This document shows positions 16,568 to 25,916 of a DNA stretch of 64,000 bases, piece by piece (position 1 is the first letter of the stretch; every line of letters begins with the position of its first letter). Origin of the DNA: Oscillibacter valericigenes Sjm18-20 (GTDB lineage Bacteria > Bacillota > Clostridia > Oscillospirales > Oscillospiraceae); assembly GCA_000283575.1 (NCBI GenBank), contig AP012044.1, positions 3,720,001 through 3,784,000 of the forward strand, read 5' to 3'. A model generated the notes under the pieces. The model ran no database searches and had not been told where the DNA came from. It saw only the letters and a list, made by a program, of their open reading frames with translations. The position numbers and the translations under genes were made by a program.

Positions 16568-18466
16568 TTATCGACCGGTTATGCCGGTACCGTTAATCAG
16601 CTTATCCAAAACCTCGTCCAGCGTCGTCATCATGCGGCACGCGGCGGCGTAGGATTTCTGAAACTGCATCATGTTCATAGCCTCGTCGTTGAGGTCCACA
16701 CCGGAGACACTGTCCCGGCTGGTATCCAGCTCCGTAGCGGAAACAGAATAGTTGTCCAGCAGCGTTGAGGTGCTCTTGACATCTGAGGCCAGCGTCCCTT
16801 CCGTGTCGATAAACAGATCTTCAAATTTTCCATAGAAAAAACGCTGGCTTCCCTGCGCCGCGTCGGCAACCACATCCTTGGGCATGTAATCCTGCTTTTT
16901 GTCGAACAGCGCGAGGATGTGAATGATGTTCTGGTTATCGCTGCTTCCCACGCGACTCTCACCAACCAGCGCCTTAAAAGAGTTCTGAAGAACGGAGGCA
17001 TCGGCGGACCATTTGGCGGAGATGGAGATGTTGGATGCGGTGATGCCGCTGGTGTAGTCGCCCTTGTTGCTGTTGCTGAACAGCACCCCGCCAAGAGCTT
17101 TGGCGTGAGCGGTAAAATTTGTTCCCTCAACGTCAATCATCTCTTGCAGCGTCGTATAGATCGTTCCATTAAATGTGTAAGAACCATTGGCATTCTTTGT
17201 TGCGAGGATATCTGTGGTTCCGCTTTTTAGAATGTTACCGCTGGAATCTTGAAGATAGCCGGTGTTCGCCTCATTCAGCACCGAGGCAAATTTCCGGGCC
17301 AGGGAATCCAGCGCATCCTGATAATAGGGGATTCCCCGCTTGGAGACGGCATCCGAGTCCGCCGCCGCCATGGATACCGAGGAGAACTCACCCGCCTCGG
17401 TCAGCAACTCCCGGCTGGACTGCAGGGAACCGTAAAGTTCAGTATCGCCGAACTGATAATCCGCAGAACCCGCCAACGCAGCGCCGTTGCGGTCCGTCAG
17501 GGCCGAGATGGTCAGCGCATACGGCAGTGGGGCCGCGTCGCCAGCCACATCGGTAACACTTCCGTCCCCTTTCAGATAACGCGGATTTGTTCCCGATGGC
17601 GCTACATGAGGATCGAAGTTTGGATTCTTCTGCAAGCCATTCCCCATGGTTAGCTTCCCCGTGTAGTTGCCGTCCACCAGGGTAACCGGGTTGTCGCCAG
17701 AGGTCTTGATGACCAGCTTGTCCACGGTTTGTCCCGCGCCCACGCTGACCGGCGAATAGGTCACGTCGATCTTCATGTACTGGGACAGCTTGTCGATCTG
17801 CAGATTCCGCTGGTCCCGCAGCTTCAGAGATGAGTCTCCGTAAATCTCGCTTTTAAGAATATTGTCATTCAGCGTCTGAATACTCTTGAGAATATCGTTG
17901 ACGGAGGAAACATCACCTTCTAATTTTTTTTCCTGATTTTCTTTCACTTCGCCAACCCGCTGCGCGTAGCTGTTCAAAAGATTCACCAGCGAGCTGGCGG
18001 AGGAGCGCACCAGAGTTAAAATATCATTCTCCGTAGAATGCTCGCCGGTCAGCTTCGACAGTTGATCCTGGAGGTCCTGAAACTGAGCGGCCAGGATTCC
18101 CTCGCCTTCCTTGCCTTCCTGTCCCTTGCCAACCTCGTCCAGGGTTTTGCTCAGCTCCTCAAGACCCCCCAGCTTGGTGTTCATCGCGCCCACACTGGAA
18201 TTCTCATTGCGGTACCGGATATCCAGATAGGGATCCCGGAACTGGGACATACCGGTGACCAGTACGCCGGAGCCGGTCGTTCCGCCAAATGCCGATGCAT
18301 AGTGGTTCGTAGCGCCCACGCGCAGGCTGACCTGGTCCACCTTCTGGCGCGTATAGCCTGTGGTATTAATGTTGGATATATTGTTTCCCGTCACGTTCAG
18401 AGCTTTTTGCGCTGCGTAGATGCCCAGACGCGCTGTGGTAAATGCTCCAAATGTTGTAACATCCAT
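16568..18466 (-). CDS. flgK: Hook-filament junction protein FlgK
   Basis: FlgK (HAP1) caps the hook and makes the first junction ring. The 632-residue product begins with the rod/hook motif (ARLGIYAAQKALNVTGNNIS, NINTTGYTRQKVDQ) and has the FlgK coiled-coil domain (about 90-210). It ends with the matching C-terminal segment (GVDLNDEAMNMMQFQKSYAA). The length is within the family's upper range because of an enlarged middle domain (about 300-520). flgN, its chaperone, lies directly upstream. Confidence 0.96.
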   Translation of the reverse strand: MDVTTFGAFTTARLGIYAAQKALNVTGNNISNINTTGYTRQKVDQVSLRVGATNHYASAFGGTTGSGVLVTGMSQFRDPYLDIRYRNENSSVGAMNTKLGGLEELSKTLDEVGKGQEGKEGEGILAAQFQDLQDQLSKLTGEHSTENDILTLVRSSASSLVNLLNSYAQRVGEVKENQEKKLEGDVSSVNDILKSIQTLNDNILKSEIYGDSSLKLRDQRNLQIDKLSQYMKIDVTYSPVSVGAGQTVDKLVIKTSGDNPVTLVDGNYTGKLTMGNGLQKNPNFDPHVAPSGTNPRYLKGDGSVTDVAGDAAPLPYALTISALTDRNGAALAGSADYQFGDTELYGSLQSSRELLTEAGEFSSVSMAAADSDAVSKRGIPYYQDALDSLARKFASVLNEANTGYLQDSSGNILKSGTTDILATKNANGSYTFNGTIYTTLQEMIDVEGTNFTAHAKALGGVLFSNSNKGDYTSGITASNISISAKWSADASVLQNSFKALVGESRVGSSDNQNIIHILALFDKKQDYMPKDVVADAAQGSQRFFYGKFEDLFIDTEGTLASDVKSTSTLLDNYSVSATELDTSRDSVSGVDLNDEAMNMMQFQKSYAAACRMMTTLDEVLDKLINGTGITGR

Positions 18467-18499
18467 GGTATTTCCTCACTTTCAGCAATCCGGGCCGGC

Positions 18500-18976
18500 T
18501 CAGGCTCTGAAATCTGTTCTCAGGCGGGTTGGAAGCTGCGGGGACGGCTCCTGATAATCCGTCTGCGCGGCGGCATCGGGGTCATCGGCTCGCAAAATTT
18601 TTTCAATCTGATGGAGGTTGCACTCCAGCGTATCCCGCGCAACCTCAAATGCGCCGCGATACAGCGCGTACTGGCGGGAGAGCTGCTCCACCGTCTTCTT
18701 CGTTTCCTCCCGGTACTCGGCGGGGGCATAATCCAAAAGCTTTCGCAGGGGGACATCCTTTAGGCCCAGCAGCAGCAGCATTTCATCCCGCTTCTTATCA
18801 TAGGACCGCAGGGTCAAGGTCAGCGCCTGTTCCCGCTTCATGCACTCGTTCAACCCATCCAGATCATCCGTCCGGACAAAGCACTCCTTCTCCCGCTCCA
18901 CCTCTGTAAGCTCATCCAGCGTGGCACCCAGATTCCTCAAAAACACAAGATAATCCCAAAAATCGCTCTTGTTCAT
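18500..18976 (-). CDS. flgN: FlgN-family flagellar export chaperone
   Basis: A 158-residue, mostly helical protein. FlgN proteins bind FlgK and FlgL and deliver them to the export gate. Similarity is low across this family, but the WDYLVFLRNLGATLDELTEV start, long charged helices (about 5-130) and the position between flgM and flgK are diagnostic. The C-terminal 25 residues are probably disordered. The ATG at 18976 lies four bases after the flgM stop; a much longer in-frame extension merely overlaps flgM in another frame. Confidence 0.85.
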   Translation of the reverse strand: MNKSDFWDYLVFLRNLGATLDELTEVEREKECFVRTDDLDGLNECMKREQALTLTLRSYDKKRDEMLLLLGLKDVPLRKLLDYAPAEYREETKKTVEQLSRQYALYRGAFEVARDTLECNLHQIEKILRADDPDAAAQTDYQEPSPQLPTRLRTDFRA

Positions 18977-18980
18977 GGGC

Positions 18981-19298
18981 TCAACCTCCCAACAACATCG
19001 CGGAAGCGATGGAGACGGAATCCAGACGGTACGTACCGTTTTGGATCTGGTCGCGTACCTGCTGGATGTCGCCAGTGCTGGTGGATGTGCGAATATCCTG
19101 CACCAGACGGGCGGCCAGTTCCCTCTGGAACCGGGACTCACCGGAGGACTCCTGAGAAATATCGACCTGGTCGAATGCACCACCGGTCTCCCGTCCCTTT
19201 CCGGCGCCGCGCGCGGACTGGGTGCTCTGCAAGTTCTGTGCGCCGGACAACGCCTGCGCATATGCCGCCGCGCCGGTAGTCTTATTTGTAATCCTCAT
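18981..19298 (-). CDS. flgM: Anti-sigma-28 factor FlgM
   Basis: FlgM holds sigma-28/sigma-D inactive until the hook is complete, then is exported. The 105-residue protein has a disordered polar N-terminal half and a C-terminal sigma-binding region (RELAARLVQDIRTS, VRDQIQNGTYRLDSVSIASA, MLLGG), the conserved helix pair of the family. GGAGG precedes the ATG. It is the first gene of the flgM-flgN-flgK-flgL-DUF6470-fliW-csrA unit. The 230 bases upstream are AT-rich, with two GCCG-type -10-like words (19409-19416 and 19440-19447, minus strand) but no convincing -35, so sigma-D control is likely but unproven. Confidence 0.92.
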   Translation of the reverse strand: MRITNKTTGAAAYAQALSGAQNLQSTQSARGAGKGRETGGAFDQVDISQESSGESRFQRELAARLVQDIRTSTSTGDIQQVRDQIQNGTYRLDSVSIASAMLLGG

Positions 19299-19523
19299 GT
19301 TTCGGCGGTTCCTCCATTCTGTACGATATGGTTCCTGTTTTCTTCTGAAACAGCTTTCCGGTCGCTCTTTTCATAACTACGTTTCCTTGTTCAAGTATGC
19401 CGCCATATTTTACGGCATAATAAATTCTATCTATCTTCTATTTCGGCATGTACTGCGAAAACATAAGATGAAAATTGCAAAAAAGTATCAGCTGGCCCAT
19501 TTTTTACAGAATACCGTCTAATA

Positions 19524-19577
19524 TCTGCATAGAAAAGGGGGTCTTCGGCTCTGCCGAAGACCCCCTTTTCTACGCAG
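19524..19577 (-). terminator. Terminator between cheB and flgM
   Basis: A very long hairpin: arms 19531-19549 and 19553-19571 are perfect complements around TCT, and the stem extends outward to about 19524 and 19577 with one wobble pair. A-rich and T-rich flanks of the GGGGG/CCCCC core make it work in either direction. It separates the che transcript from flgM. Confidence 0.9.
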
Positions 19578-19608
19578 ATTATCATAAAGCACATCTGGAA
19601 TTTTCCGT

Positions 19609-20658
19609 TCAGAGGCTTTTCAGGTGCCGGAGCAGCACACCCGCGATATTCTCGCAGGATGCCTGAATCTGCACCGCGCCGATATCAAAGGCCACCATCG
19701 GCATCCCGTATACGACGGAAGACTCTCTGTCCTGTCCAATTGTATAGGCCCCAGCCCTGCGCATGGCCAAAAGGCCGTCGGACCCGTCGTGGCCCATGCC
19801 GGTCATGATGATGCCAGCCATTTTGGTCTTCACGGTGTCCGCCATGGACTGGAACAGCACATCCACCGACGGGCGGTGCCCGCTGACCCGGTCTCCGGGC
19901 TTGCAGGCCACCCGATACCGGTTTCCGATCCGCACAACGCGGCACTGGAAATCCGCCGGGGCCACCAACGCCAGGCCGCGGTGCAATTCATCGCCGTCCA
20001 CCGCCTCCCGCACCTCCATGGCACACAGACGGTTCAGCCGTTCGGCATACATTTTGGTAAATCCGGGGGGCATATGCTGCACGATCACCATGGCGGGGAT
20101 ATCCGCCGGAAGGCGCTTCATAACCTCCAAAGTGGCTTCCGTCCCCCCAGTGGAAGCCCCCAGTCCGATCACCATCTGATCCAAAGTCAGCTTAGGCCCC
20201 AGCAGCGGAACAGTTTCCCCTACCGCCGAAGTTTGCGCCACCCTTGCCGGATAGCTGGTACGAACCTTGGCATAGGCCGACACCACGATCTTCTGCGTCA
20301 GCGTATTGATAAATTCATCCTTGCTCTGACTTCCGTCCGGTTTGCGGACAAAATCCACCGCTCCGTTTTCCAGCGCGTCGAACACCCGCAGGTTCAGAGA
20401 CGACACAAGAATCACCGGTATCTGATATACCAGCAGCTTTTTCAGAAGGTCAATGCCACTCATATCCGGCATTTCCACATCCAGCGTTATCACGTCCGGA
20501 CGGATCTCCTGTACCTTTCGCCGGGCGTCCGCCGCGTTGATGGCAGAACCCACCACCTGGATGTTCGTCTTTGCGGACAGCCCGCTGATAATATAACTCC
20601 GCGCCACGGCAGAATCATCCACCACCAGCACACGGATTACTCTTTTAAGGAATGCCAT
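19609..20658 (-). CDS. cheB: Chemotaxis methylesterase CheB
   Basis: CheB removes methyl groups from (and deamidates) chemoreceptors when phosphorylated by CheA. The 349-residue protein has an N-terminal receiver domain (1-120; VVDDSAVARS and phospho-acceptor Asp in ITLDVEMPDMSG). The methylesterase domain (about 160-345) carries the catalytic triad motifs GASTGGTEA (Ser), VQHMPPGFT (His) and MTGMGHDGSDGL (Asp). GGGGAGGG precedes the ATG. It is the last gene of the cheA-cheW-cheR-cheB unit. Confidence 0.97.
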   Translation of the reverse strand: MAFLKRVIRVLVVDDSAVARSYIISGLSAKTNIQVVGSAINAADARRKVQEIRPDVITLDVEMPDMSGIDLLKKLLVYQIPVILVSSLNLRVFDALENGAVDFVRKPDGSQSKDEFINTLTQKIVVSAYAKVRTSYPARVAQTSAVGETVPLLGPKLTLDQMVIGLGASTGGTEATLEVMKRLPADIPAMVIVQHMPPGFTKMYAERLNRLCAMEVREAVDGDELHRGLALVAPADFQCRVVRIGNRYRVACKPGDRVSGHRPSVDVLFQSMADTVKTKMAGIIMTGMGHDGSDGLLAMRRAGAYTIGQDRESSVVYGMPMVAFDIGAVQIQASCENIAGVLLRHLKSL

Positions 20659-20712
20659 ATTGTTTTTCCCTCCCCGCGTCAGGTTTTACGTGCTCGGGAT
20701 ATTTTGAGTTCC

Positions 20713-21561
20713 CTAGCGCTTCTGGAAGGTAGCCGGTGCCAGGTAACGATATCCGGGGTTACGGCCCATCGTCTCCGAATGACCGATCAGAAGATATCCG
20801 CCGGGCTCAGTCGCCTCGCAGAAACGGGCGACCAGCTCGTCCTTCGTCTGTTGATTGAAATAGATCATCACATTTCGGCAGAAGATTACGTCGAACTTCA
20901 GCCGAAAGCGGATGGGATCCATCAGATTGAACGTACGAAAAATCACATTGTCCCGAATAACGGGGGCCACCTGATACTGGCCCTCCGCGCCTGCTGGGAC
21001 AAAGAACTTGGACTTCCATGCAGGCGGTATGGTATCCGGCAGGTTGTACTTTCCCTGCTTCGCCTTGGCCAGCGCCTGTTGGGAAATATCGGTGGCCAGT
21101 ACTCGTGTGTCCCACCGCCCGGCCTCGGGCCCCAGGAAATCCTTTATGTACATGGAAATGGTATAGGGTTCTTCTCCGGAGGCACACCCTGCGCTCCAGA
21201 TGGACAGAGTCCGGGCACCCTGATGCCGTTTGACAATCTCCGGTAAAATGGTATTTTGAAAAAAATTGAAATGCTCCTGCTCCCGCATAAAAAAAGTATA
21301 GTTGGTCGTCAGTTTGTTGAGTACCAGCTCTACGTCATTGGGGTCCTGCTTTTCAAGCAGGTGGTCGATAAACGGGCCGAAGCTGGCATATCCCTTTGCC
21401 TTGATTGTGTAAGAAAGCCGTCCGGAAATCAACTGCCGCTTTTTGCTCAGGTCAATCCCATAATGTTGCTGGATAAATTTTACCAGCCGCCAAAAGTCGC
21501 CGTCAGTGATTTCCAGAGGGGCAAAAGAGGATTCCGCGTTCTTCTGCTCTTTTTCTTCCAT
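20713..21561 (-). CDS. cheR: Chemotaxis methyltransferase CheR
   Basis: CheR uses S-adenosylmethionine to methylate glutamates on chemoreceptors. The 282-residue product has the CheR N-terminal helical domain (LVKFIQQHYGIDLSKKRQLI) and the catalytic domain with LSIWSAGCASGEEPYTISMY (SAM motif I) and FDVIFCRNVMIYFNQ. It ends in GYLLIGHSETMG, as is normal. The ATG at 21561, just two bases past the cheW stop, is the real start; a longer frame reads backwards into cheW in another phase. Confidence 0.97.
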   Translation of the reverse strand: MEEKEQKNAESSFAPLEITDGDFWRLVKFIQQHYGIDLSKKRQLISGRLSYTIKAKGYASFGPFIDHLLEKQDPNDVELVLNKLTTNYTFFMREQEHFNFFQNTILPEIVKRHQGARTLSIWSAGCASGEEPYTISMYIKDFLGPEAGRWDTRVLATDISQQALAKAKQGKYNLPDTIPPAWKSKFFVPAGAEGQYQVAPVIRDNVIFRTFNLMDPIRFRLKFDVIFCRNVMIYFNQQTKDELVARFCEATEPGGYLLIGHSETMGRNPGYRYLAPATFQKR

Positions 21562-21563
21562 GC

Positions 21564-22031
21564 TCAGCTCTCCAGCAAAGCGGCGCTGTCCAGTTCCAGC
21601 ATGGTTCCGCCGTCGGGCAGAGAACTCATTCCACACATCAGCTTTTGACTGTTGGTTGCGGGCACTGGCAGAATCGAGCTGCAGGGGAGCTTCACCATCT
21701 GATCCACCTGATCCACCAGAATGCCCAGCTGTGTACCGTTGATATTCAACACGATGATAGACTTCTCCTCGGCGCTGGGCTTGCCCAGACGCAGGCGGAT
21801 ACTGACGACAGGAACAACCTCCCCGCGCAGGTTGATAATGCCGCATACATAGTCGGGCAGCATAGGAAGAGGCGTGATGGTCTGGTTAATCAGGGCCTCC
21901 ACCACACAGTCCACCCGGACTCCTATCCGCAAGGCATCGCACCGGAATACCAGATACTGCTCCACATCCTCTTCCAGACCGGCCCGCGCGGAGGTTCCGT
22001 CATTCATCATATTCATTGCTTCATTCTCCAT
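21564..22031 (-). CDS. cheW: Chemotaxis coupling protein CheW
   Basis: CheW links receptors to CheA. The 155-residue protein consists of a short acidic N-terminus and the CheW SH3-like double barrel (about 22-150): QYLVFRCDALRIGVRVDCVV, LPDYVCGIINLRGEVVPVVS and GILVDQVDQMVKLP. The Gly-Ile-Ile-Asn-Leu-Arg-Gly segment is the receptor/CheA contact signature. It is two bases upstream of cheR and 37 bases after cheA. Confidence 0.95.
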   Translation of the reverse strand: MENEAMNMMNDGTSARAGLEEDVEQYLVFRCDALRIGVRVDCVVEALINQTITPLPMLPDYVCGIINLRGEVVPVVSIRLRLGKPSAEEKSIIVLNINGTQLGILVDQVDQMVKLPCSSILPVPATNSQKLMCGMSSLPDGGTMLELDSAALLES

Positions 22032-22068
22032 ATCTCAATGATCCTCTCTTTCTGTTCCGACGCCACGC

Positions 22069-24192
22069 TCACTGTATGGCCGAGTAGAGATTGGACACGT
22101 CCAGGATCACGCTGATATTCCCGTCGCCCAGAATCGTGCAGCCGGTAATACCGTGTTGCTTGATATTAAAGGTATTGATATAACCGGGAAGAGGCTTTAC
22201 CACCACCTGCTGTTCGCCCATTAGCTCATCCACGAACAGGCAATACGTGTACTCGCCGGATTCCACCCACATCAATATGCCGTCTTCAATTTTGTCGCAT
22301 CCGCTGTCCAGACCGTATACGTCCTTTACGCGGATCACGGAATAGAAATTGTCCATGACCTTCACCATTTCGCCCCGGGCGGCGTCGTGGATGATGTCGC
22401 TGTCACTCATCTTGAAGGACTGGCGGATGTTGTTGATGGGGATGGTGAAGATGGAGGAGCCCACGGAAACCTCCATTCCATCCAGAATGGCCATGGTCAG
22501 GGGAATCTTCATCGTTGTGGTCATGCCCTTGCCGGGTTCGCTGGTCAGCACCACGGTGCCGCCCACTTCCTCCACGTTCTTCTTCACTACATCCATGCCC
22601 ACGCCGCGGCCGGAGAACTCTGTTACCTCGGTGTTGGTGGAAAAACCGGGCATCAGCAAAAAGTTGATGATCTCCTTGTGACTGTACTCGATGTCAGGGC
22701 TGGCAATCCCCGCGTCGATGGCCTTCTTCAAAACCTTGTCATAGTCCACGCCGCGGCCGTCATCCTTCACCTGAATAATAACCTCACCGCCGGTATGGCT
22801 GGCAGAGAGGATGATTTCGCCCTCCGGGTCCTTGCCCGCGGCAATGCGGTCCTCCTCATTCTCCTCGATGCCATGGTCCATGGAGTTGCGGACGACGTGC
22901 ATCAGGGGATCGCCGATGCTGTCCACAATCGTCTTGTCCACCTCTGTGTCCGCGCCCTCCAGGGTCAGCCGCGCTTTTTTGCCCAGTTTTTTGCCCATAT
23001 CCCGGACAATGCGCTGCATCTTCTGGAAGGTGGCCAGCACGGGAACCATACGCAACGACATGGACACGTCCTGTAACTCGTCGGTCAGCTTGCGCAACTG
23101 CCGGGCGGATTTTGTAAAGTTGTCCAGCTTCATACCCTTCAGGTCGGGAGAGGCCGTGACCATGGACTCCGTGATGACAATTTCGCCCACCACATCCATC
23201 AGTTGATTCAGCTTGCTGAGGTTCACACTGATAAGGCTCTCTTTCGGATGGGAGCCTCCGCTCTGGGCCGCGGCGGGAGCCGGAGCACTCTTGCCGGCTG
23301 GCTTCTCCTGTGCCGGCTTGGGTGCGGCAACACGGTTTTCCTGCGCCGCAGGCTGCGTATTTTCGGCGTCGGGAGCGGCAGCCTTCGGTTCCTCTTTCTG
23401 AGTGGAAGGGGCAGCCGGGCCGTCGAACGTCTGATAACCCCGGACAGAACCCGAGCCGGAAACCACCTGAATGGCGCCGGCGCGATCCATCTCCTTGCGG
23501 AAGGACAACACAAAGCCTTGGGATACAATGGTTTCAATGGTGGCGGGGTTGGTCTCTACATCTTCGGGGAAGAACGTGAAGTTTTCCTCGCCGCAGATCC
23601 CGCAAAACTCCGTCACCAGCATGAATGCCCGCAGGTTCTCCATTCCCACACCCTCGTCAAAGAAAACGCGCAGGCCATAGGAGAACCCCCCATCCGCCGG
23701 GGCAGCGGGAGCTGGAGCAACAGCCGCCGGAGCAGCAGGAACGGAGGCCGCCGGGGCCGTACCCGCAGTTCCGTCCGCATCCCCCTGAATTTTGGTGATC
23801 AGGCTATTAATTTTTTCCAACAGTTTGTCGATGTCATTGGATAGAGGCTGACCGTTTTGGACCTTTTCCACCTCGCCGCGGAAAAAGTCGATGGCCATGA
23901 ACATCATGTCAAATAGCAGCGCCCGATCCGGGTCCGGAACCACCTCCATGGTCTTTTCGCGGATGATGAAGAACATATCCTCAATCCGGTGGGCCACCGT
24001 GGCCAGGGATTCGTATTCCATCATGGCGGAGGCACCCTTGATGGTGTGCATGATGCGGAAGATCTCGTTTACATCGCTTTGCGTAAAGGTATCCGCCTGT
24101 TCCGCCGCAAGGACGATGCTGTCCAACTGCTCCAGCAGGGTGTTTGTCTCGTACAGGTATGTCTCCAGGATGCTTTCGTTTCCATTGTCCAT
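22069..24192 (-). CDS. cheA: Chemotaxis histidine kinase CheA
   Basis: CheA phosphorylates CheY and CheB in response to receptors. The 707-residue product has the P1 Hpt domain (1-105) with the phospho-acceptor His in MHTIKGASAMMEY. An Ala/Pro-rich linker follows, then a P2-like CheY-binding region (about 170-250) and a second Ala/Pro linker. P3 (about 315-380), the P4 HATPase (HVVRNSMDHGIEENE N-box, VKDDGRGVDYD, GFSTNTEVTEFSGRGVGMDV) and a CheW-like P5 end complete it. The ATG at 24192 was chosen for an upstream AGAGAGG; a longer frame would start at a TTG without a clear site. First gene of the che operon. Confidence 0.97.
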   Translation of the reverse strand: MDNGNESILETYLYETNTLLEQLDSIVLAAEQADTFTQSDVNEIFRIMHTIKGASAMMEYESLATVAHRIEDMFFIIREKTMEVVPDPDRALLFDMMFMAIDFFRGEVEKVQNGQPLSNDIDKLLEKINSLITKIQGDADGTAGTAPAASVPAAPAAVAPAPAAPADGGFSYGLRVFFDEGVGMENLRAFMLVTEFCGICGEENFTFFPEDVETNPATIETIVSQGFVLSFRKEMDRAGAIQVVSGSGSVRGYQTFDGPAAPSTQKEEPKAAAPDAENTQPAAQENRVAAPKPAQEKPAGKSAPAPAAAQSGGSHPKESLISVNLSKLNQLMDVVGEIVITESMVTASPDLKGMKLDNFTKSARQLRKLTDELQDVSMSLRMVPVLATFQKMQRIVRDMGKKLGKKARLTLEGADTEVDKTIVDSIGDPLMHVVRNSMDHGIEENEEDRIAAGKDPEGEIILSASHTGGEVIIQVKDDGRGVDYDKVLKKAIDAGIASPDIEYSHKEIINFLLMPGFSTNTEVTEFSGRGVGMDVVKKNVEEVGGTVVLTSEPGKGMTTTMKIPLTMAILDGMEVSVGSSIFTIPINNIRQSFKMSDSDIIHDAARGEMVKVMDNFYSVIRVKDVYGLDSGCDKIEDGILMWVESGEYTYCLFVDELMGEQQVVVKPLPGYINTFNIKQHGITGCTILGDGNISVILDVSNLYSAIQ

Positions 24193-24266
24193 AAAAAGCG
24201 CCTCTCTCTCTTTTCCAGGGACGGGAACCTGAGTCCCTTCCCGAATATTCAATAGCTTATCTTAAC

Positions 24267-24294
24267 ATATCGTCAGTTTTCGAAAAAAAGTTAA
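24267..24294 (-). promoter_or_regulatory. Possible sigma-D promoter of cheA
   Basis: On the minus strand GACGATAT (24267-24274), one base away from the sigma-D -10 consensus GCCGATAT, follows TTAA (24291-24294) with a 16-base spacer. It lies about 75 bases upstream of the cheA start in a non-coding gap. The -35 matches only partly, so this is a candidate only. Confidence 0.45.
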
Positions 24295-24458
24295 CGCCCA
24301 CTGGAAACATTTCCGAAAGTCGCCTTCCCCGCATCTGGAAGAGCGCTGACCCCCCTGTCCTTTTCATTATAATGTTTTCTGCCCCCCGCGTCAACGAATT
24401 GATTTCAAATTTGAACCAAATTTGTAAAATTATAAAAAAATGAAACGGAGCTAAGCCT

Positions 24459-25916
24459 ATGCCGGATATCATGAACGTCACCAATCCCGTTCCCGGATAC
24501 GATACCGCCGCCAGCAGCCGTGCGATCCCCAACGCGGCCAACGACCCCAACATTCAAAACGTCCCCAACCCGGGTCGGGTCAACCGTCCGGACTCCAACA
24601 GCGGCCAGCAGCACAGCGCCGGCGAGGAGGCCAATTCCTTCCCTTTGCGGTATGACTCGAACTTCCAGTCCTTTCTCCAGCGGATTTCAGACAGCGGCGA
24701 TGTCTCCGCCGACCTGCTCCGCTCGCTGATAAACGGGTATCAGACGGTGGTCTCCTCCGGCCTTCGGGCCGGAACCGCCGGCGATCTCTCTCAGATCCTG
24801 AATATGCTCCAGATGAGCGAGGGGGAGTTTGTGCGGTTTCTCCAAAACCAGATCGCTTCCGGAAGCCGCTTCGGCGGATCGTTTTTCAACATTCTGCGCA
24901 ACGCGTATCACGCCAGTGACTCCCAGAGTCTGAGAAGCGATATCCTGCAATTTCTCAAGCAGTACAGCAACTATTCCTCCACCGGCCATATCGAGGACAA
25001 TCTTCTGCGCAGTCTGAACCGGATTACCGCCTTCCTTCCCCGGAGCTGGGGCGCCCATGTGTCGGATTTCATCGGCCAGCTGCAAAACAGCATGCAATCC
25101 GGAGACAGGGCCGGAGCGCTGAAACTCCTTCAGGGGCAGATTCTCCCCTATCTCTCCGACTATGTCTCCCGCTCCCACGACATGGGCCGGGTCCGATCCG
25201 CCCTGTCCATGCTGGCTCTGGATATCGTGCGGTATGAAAACGGCTCCCAGGAGGGAGTCCTGCAGGCGCTGCGTCAGCTCTTTAATTACTCCTCTTTGCG
25301 GGACGCTCTGGGCGGAGACCTGCGGGGCGCGGAAGACGCGACCCTGCTCCAGATGCTGAAAAGCACACCTTTTGAGCGTCTTGGAAGGAACAACGCCTTT
25401 GCCGACCAGCTGGCCTCCGCCGCAGACTTGGCTCTCCGCGGCGCCGCCGGGCCGGAGGCTCAGGAGCAATTTCGGGCCATGGTCTCGTCCATGCTGGTAA
25501 ATGAAAGCGTATATATGACGGTCAATCATTATATTCTTCCGCTTGTATGGAACGACAGAATGATGTATTCTGAGATGTGGGTAGACCCGGACGCGGACCG
25601 GAACGCCGACCAGCCCTTCGGGCAGCGGGACGGGGAGCGCACATTGCGCTTTCTCCTGAAAGCGGACATCCAGTCTCTGGGCCTTTTCGATATCGTAGTC
25701 ACCAGCCGGGGAAACTCCGTGGACCTGGCGGTGCGGTGTCCCGATTCCGTGGCCCCGTTTTCCGAGGTCATCCGCGGGTCTCTGACCGGTATTTTGTCGG
25801 ACAACGGGCTGAACGTCGGGTCCGTGGACGTGGAAAAAATGGTCAGGCCCTTGACGGTTTCGGAAATTTTTCCTAAAATCTTTGATGGAAAGGACAGTAT
25901 CAATGTCAGAGCCTGA
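24459..25916 (+). CDS. FliK-like protein (YlqG-type partner of FhlB)
   Basis: A 485-residue protein, divergent from cheA. The N-terminal 60 residues are Pro/Asn/Ser-rich and disordered. Residues about 65-350 are mainly helical with no family I can name. The last ~90 residues (TLRFLLKADIQSLGLFDIVV, VDLAVRCPDSVAPFSEVI, SLTGILSDNGLNVGSVDVEK) resemble the FliK C-terminal domain that talks to FlhB. A FliK-like gene directly before a small FlhB-like gene matches the Bacillus ylqG-ylqH pair. It has no signal peptide and overlaps the next gene by 14 bases. A true hook-length fliK already exists at 5.4-6.6 kb, so this is a paralogue whose role is unknown. Confidence 0.65.
   Translation: MPDIMNVTNPVPGYDTAASSRAIPNAANDPNIQNVPNPGRVNRPDSNSGQQHSAGEEANSFPLRYDSNFQSFLQRISDSGDVSADLLRSLINGYQTVVSSGLRAGTAGDLSQILNMLQMSEGEFVRFLQNQIASGSRFGGSFFNILRNAYHASDSQSLRSDILQFLKQYSNYSSTGHIEDNLLRSLNRITAFLPRSWGAHVSDFIGQLQNSMQSGDRAGALKLLQGQILPYLSDYVSRSHDMGRVRSALSMLALDIVRYENGSQEGVLQALRQLFNYSSLRDALGGDLRGAEDATLLQMLKSTPFERLGRNNAFADQLASAADLALRGAAGPEAQEQFRAMVSSMLVNESVYMTVNHYILPLVWNDRMMYSEMWVDPDADRNADQPFGQRDGERTLRFLLKADIQSLGLFDIVVTSRGNSVDLAVRCPDSVAPFSEVIRGSLTGILSDNGLNVGSVDVEKMVRPLTVSEIFPKIFDGKDSINVRA

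Noticed and set aside
19624..21246. A 540-codon plus-strand open frame opposite cheB and cheR
   Set aside because: It lies wholly antisense to two certain chemotaxis genes and has a His/Arg-rich, domain-free translation.
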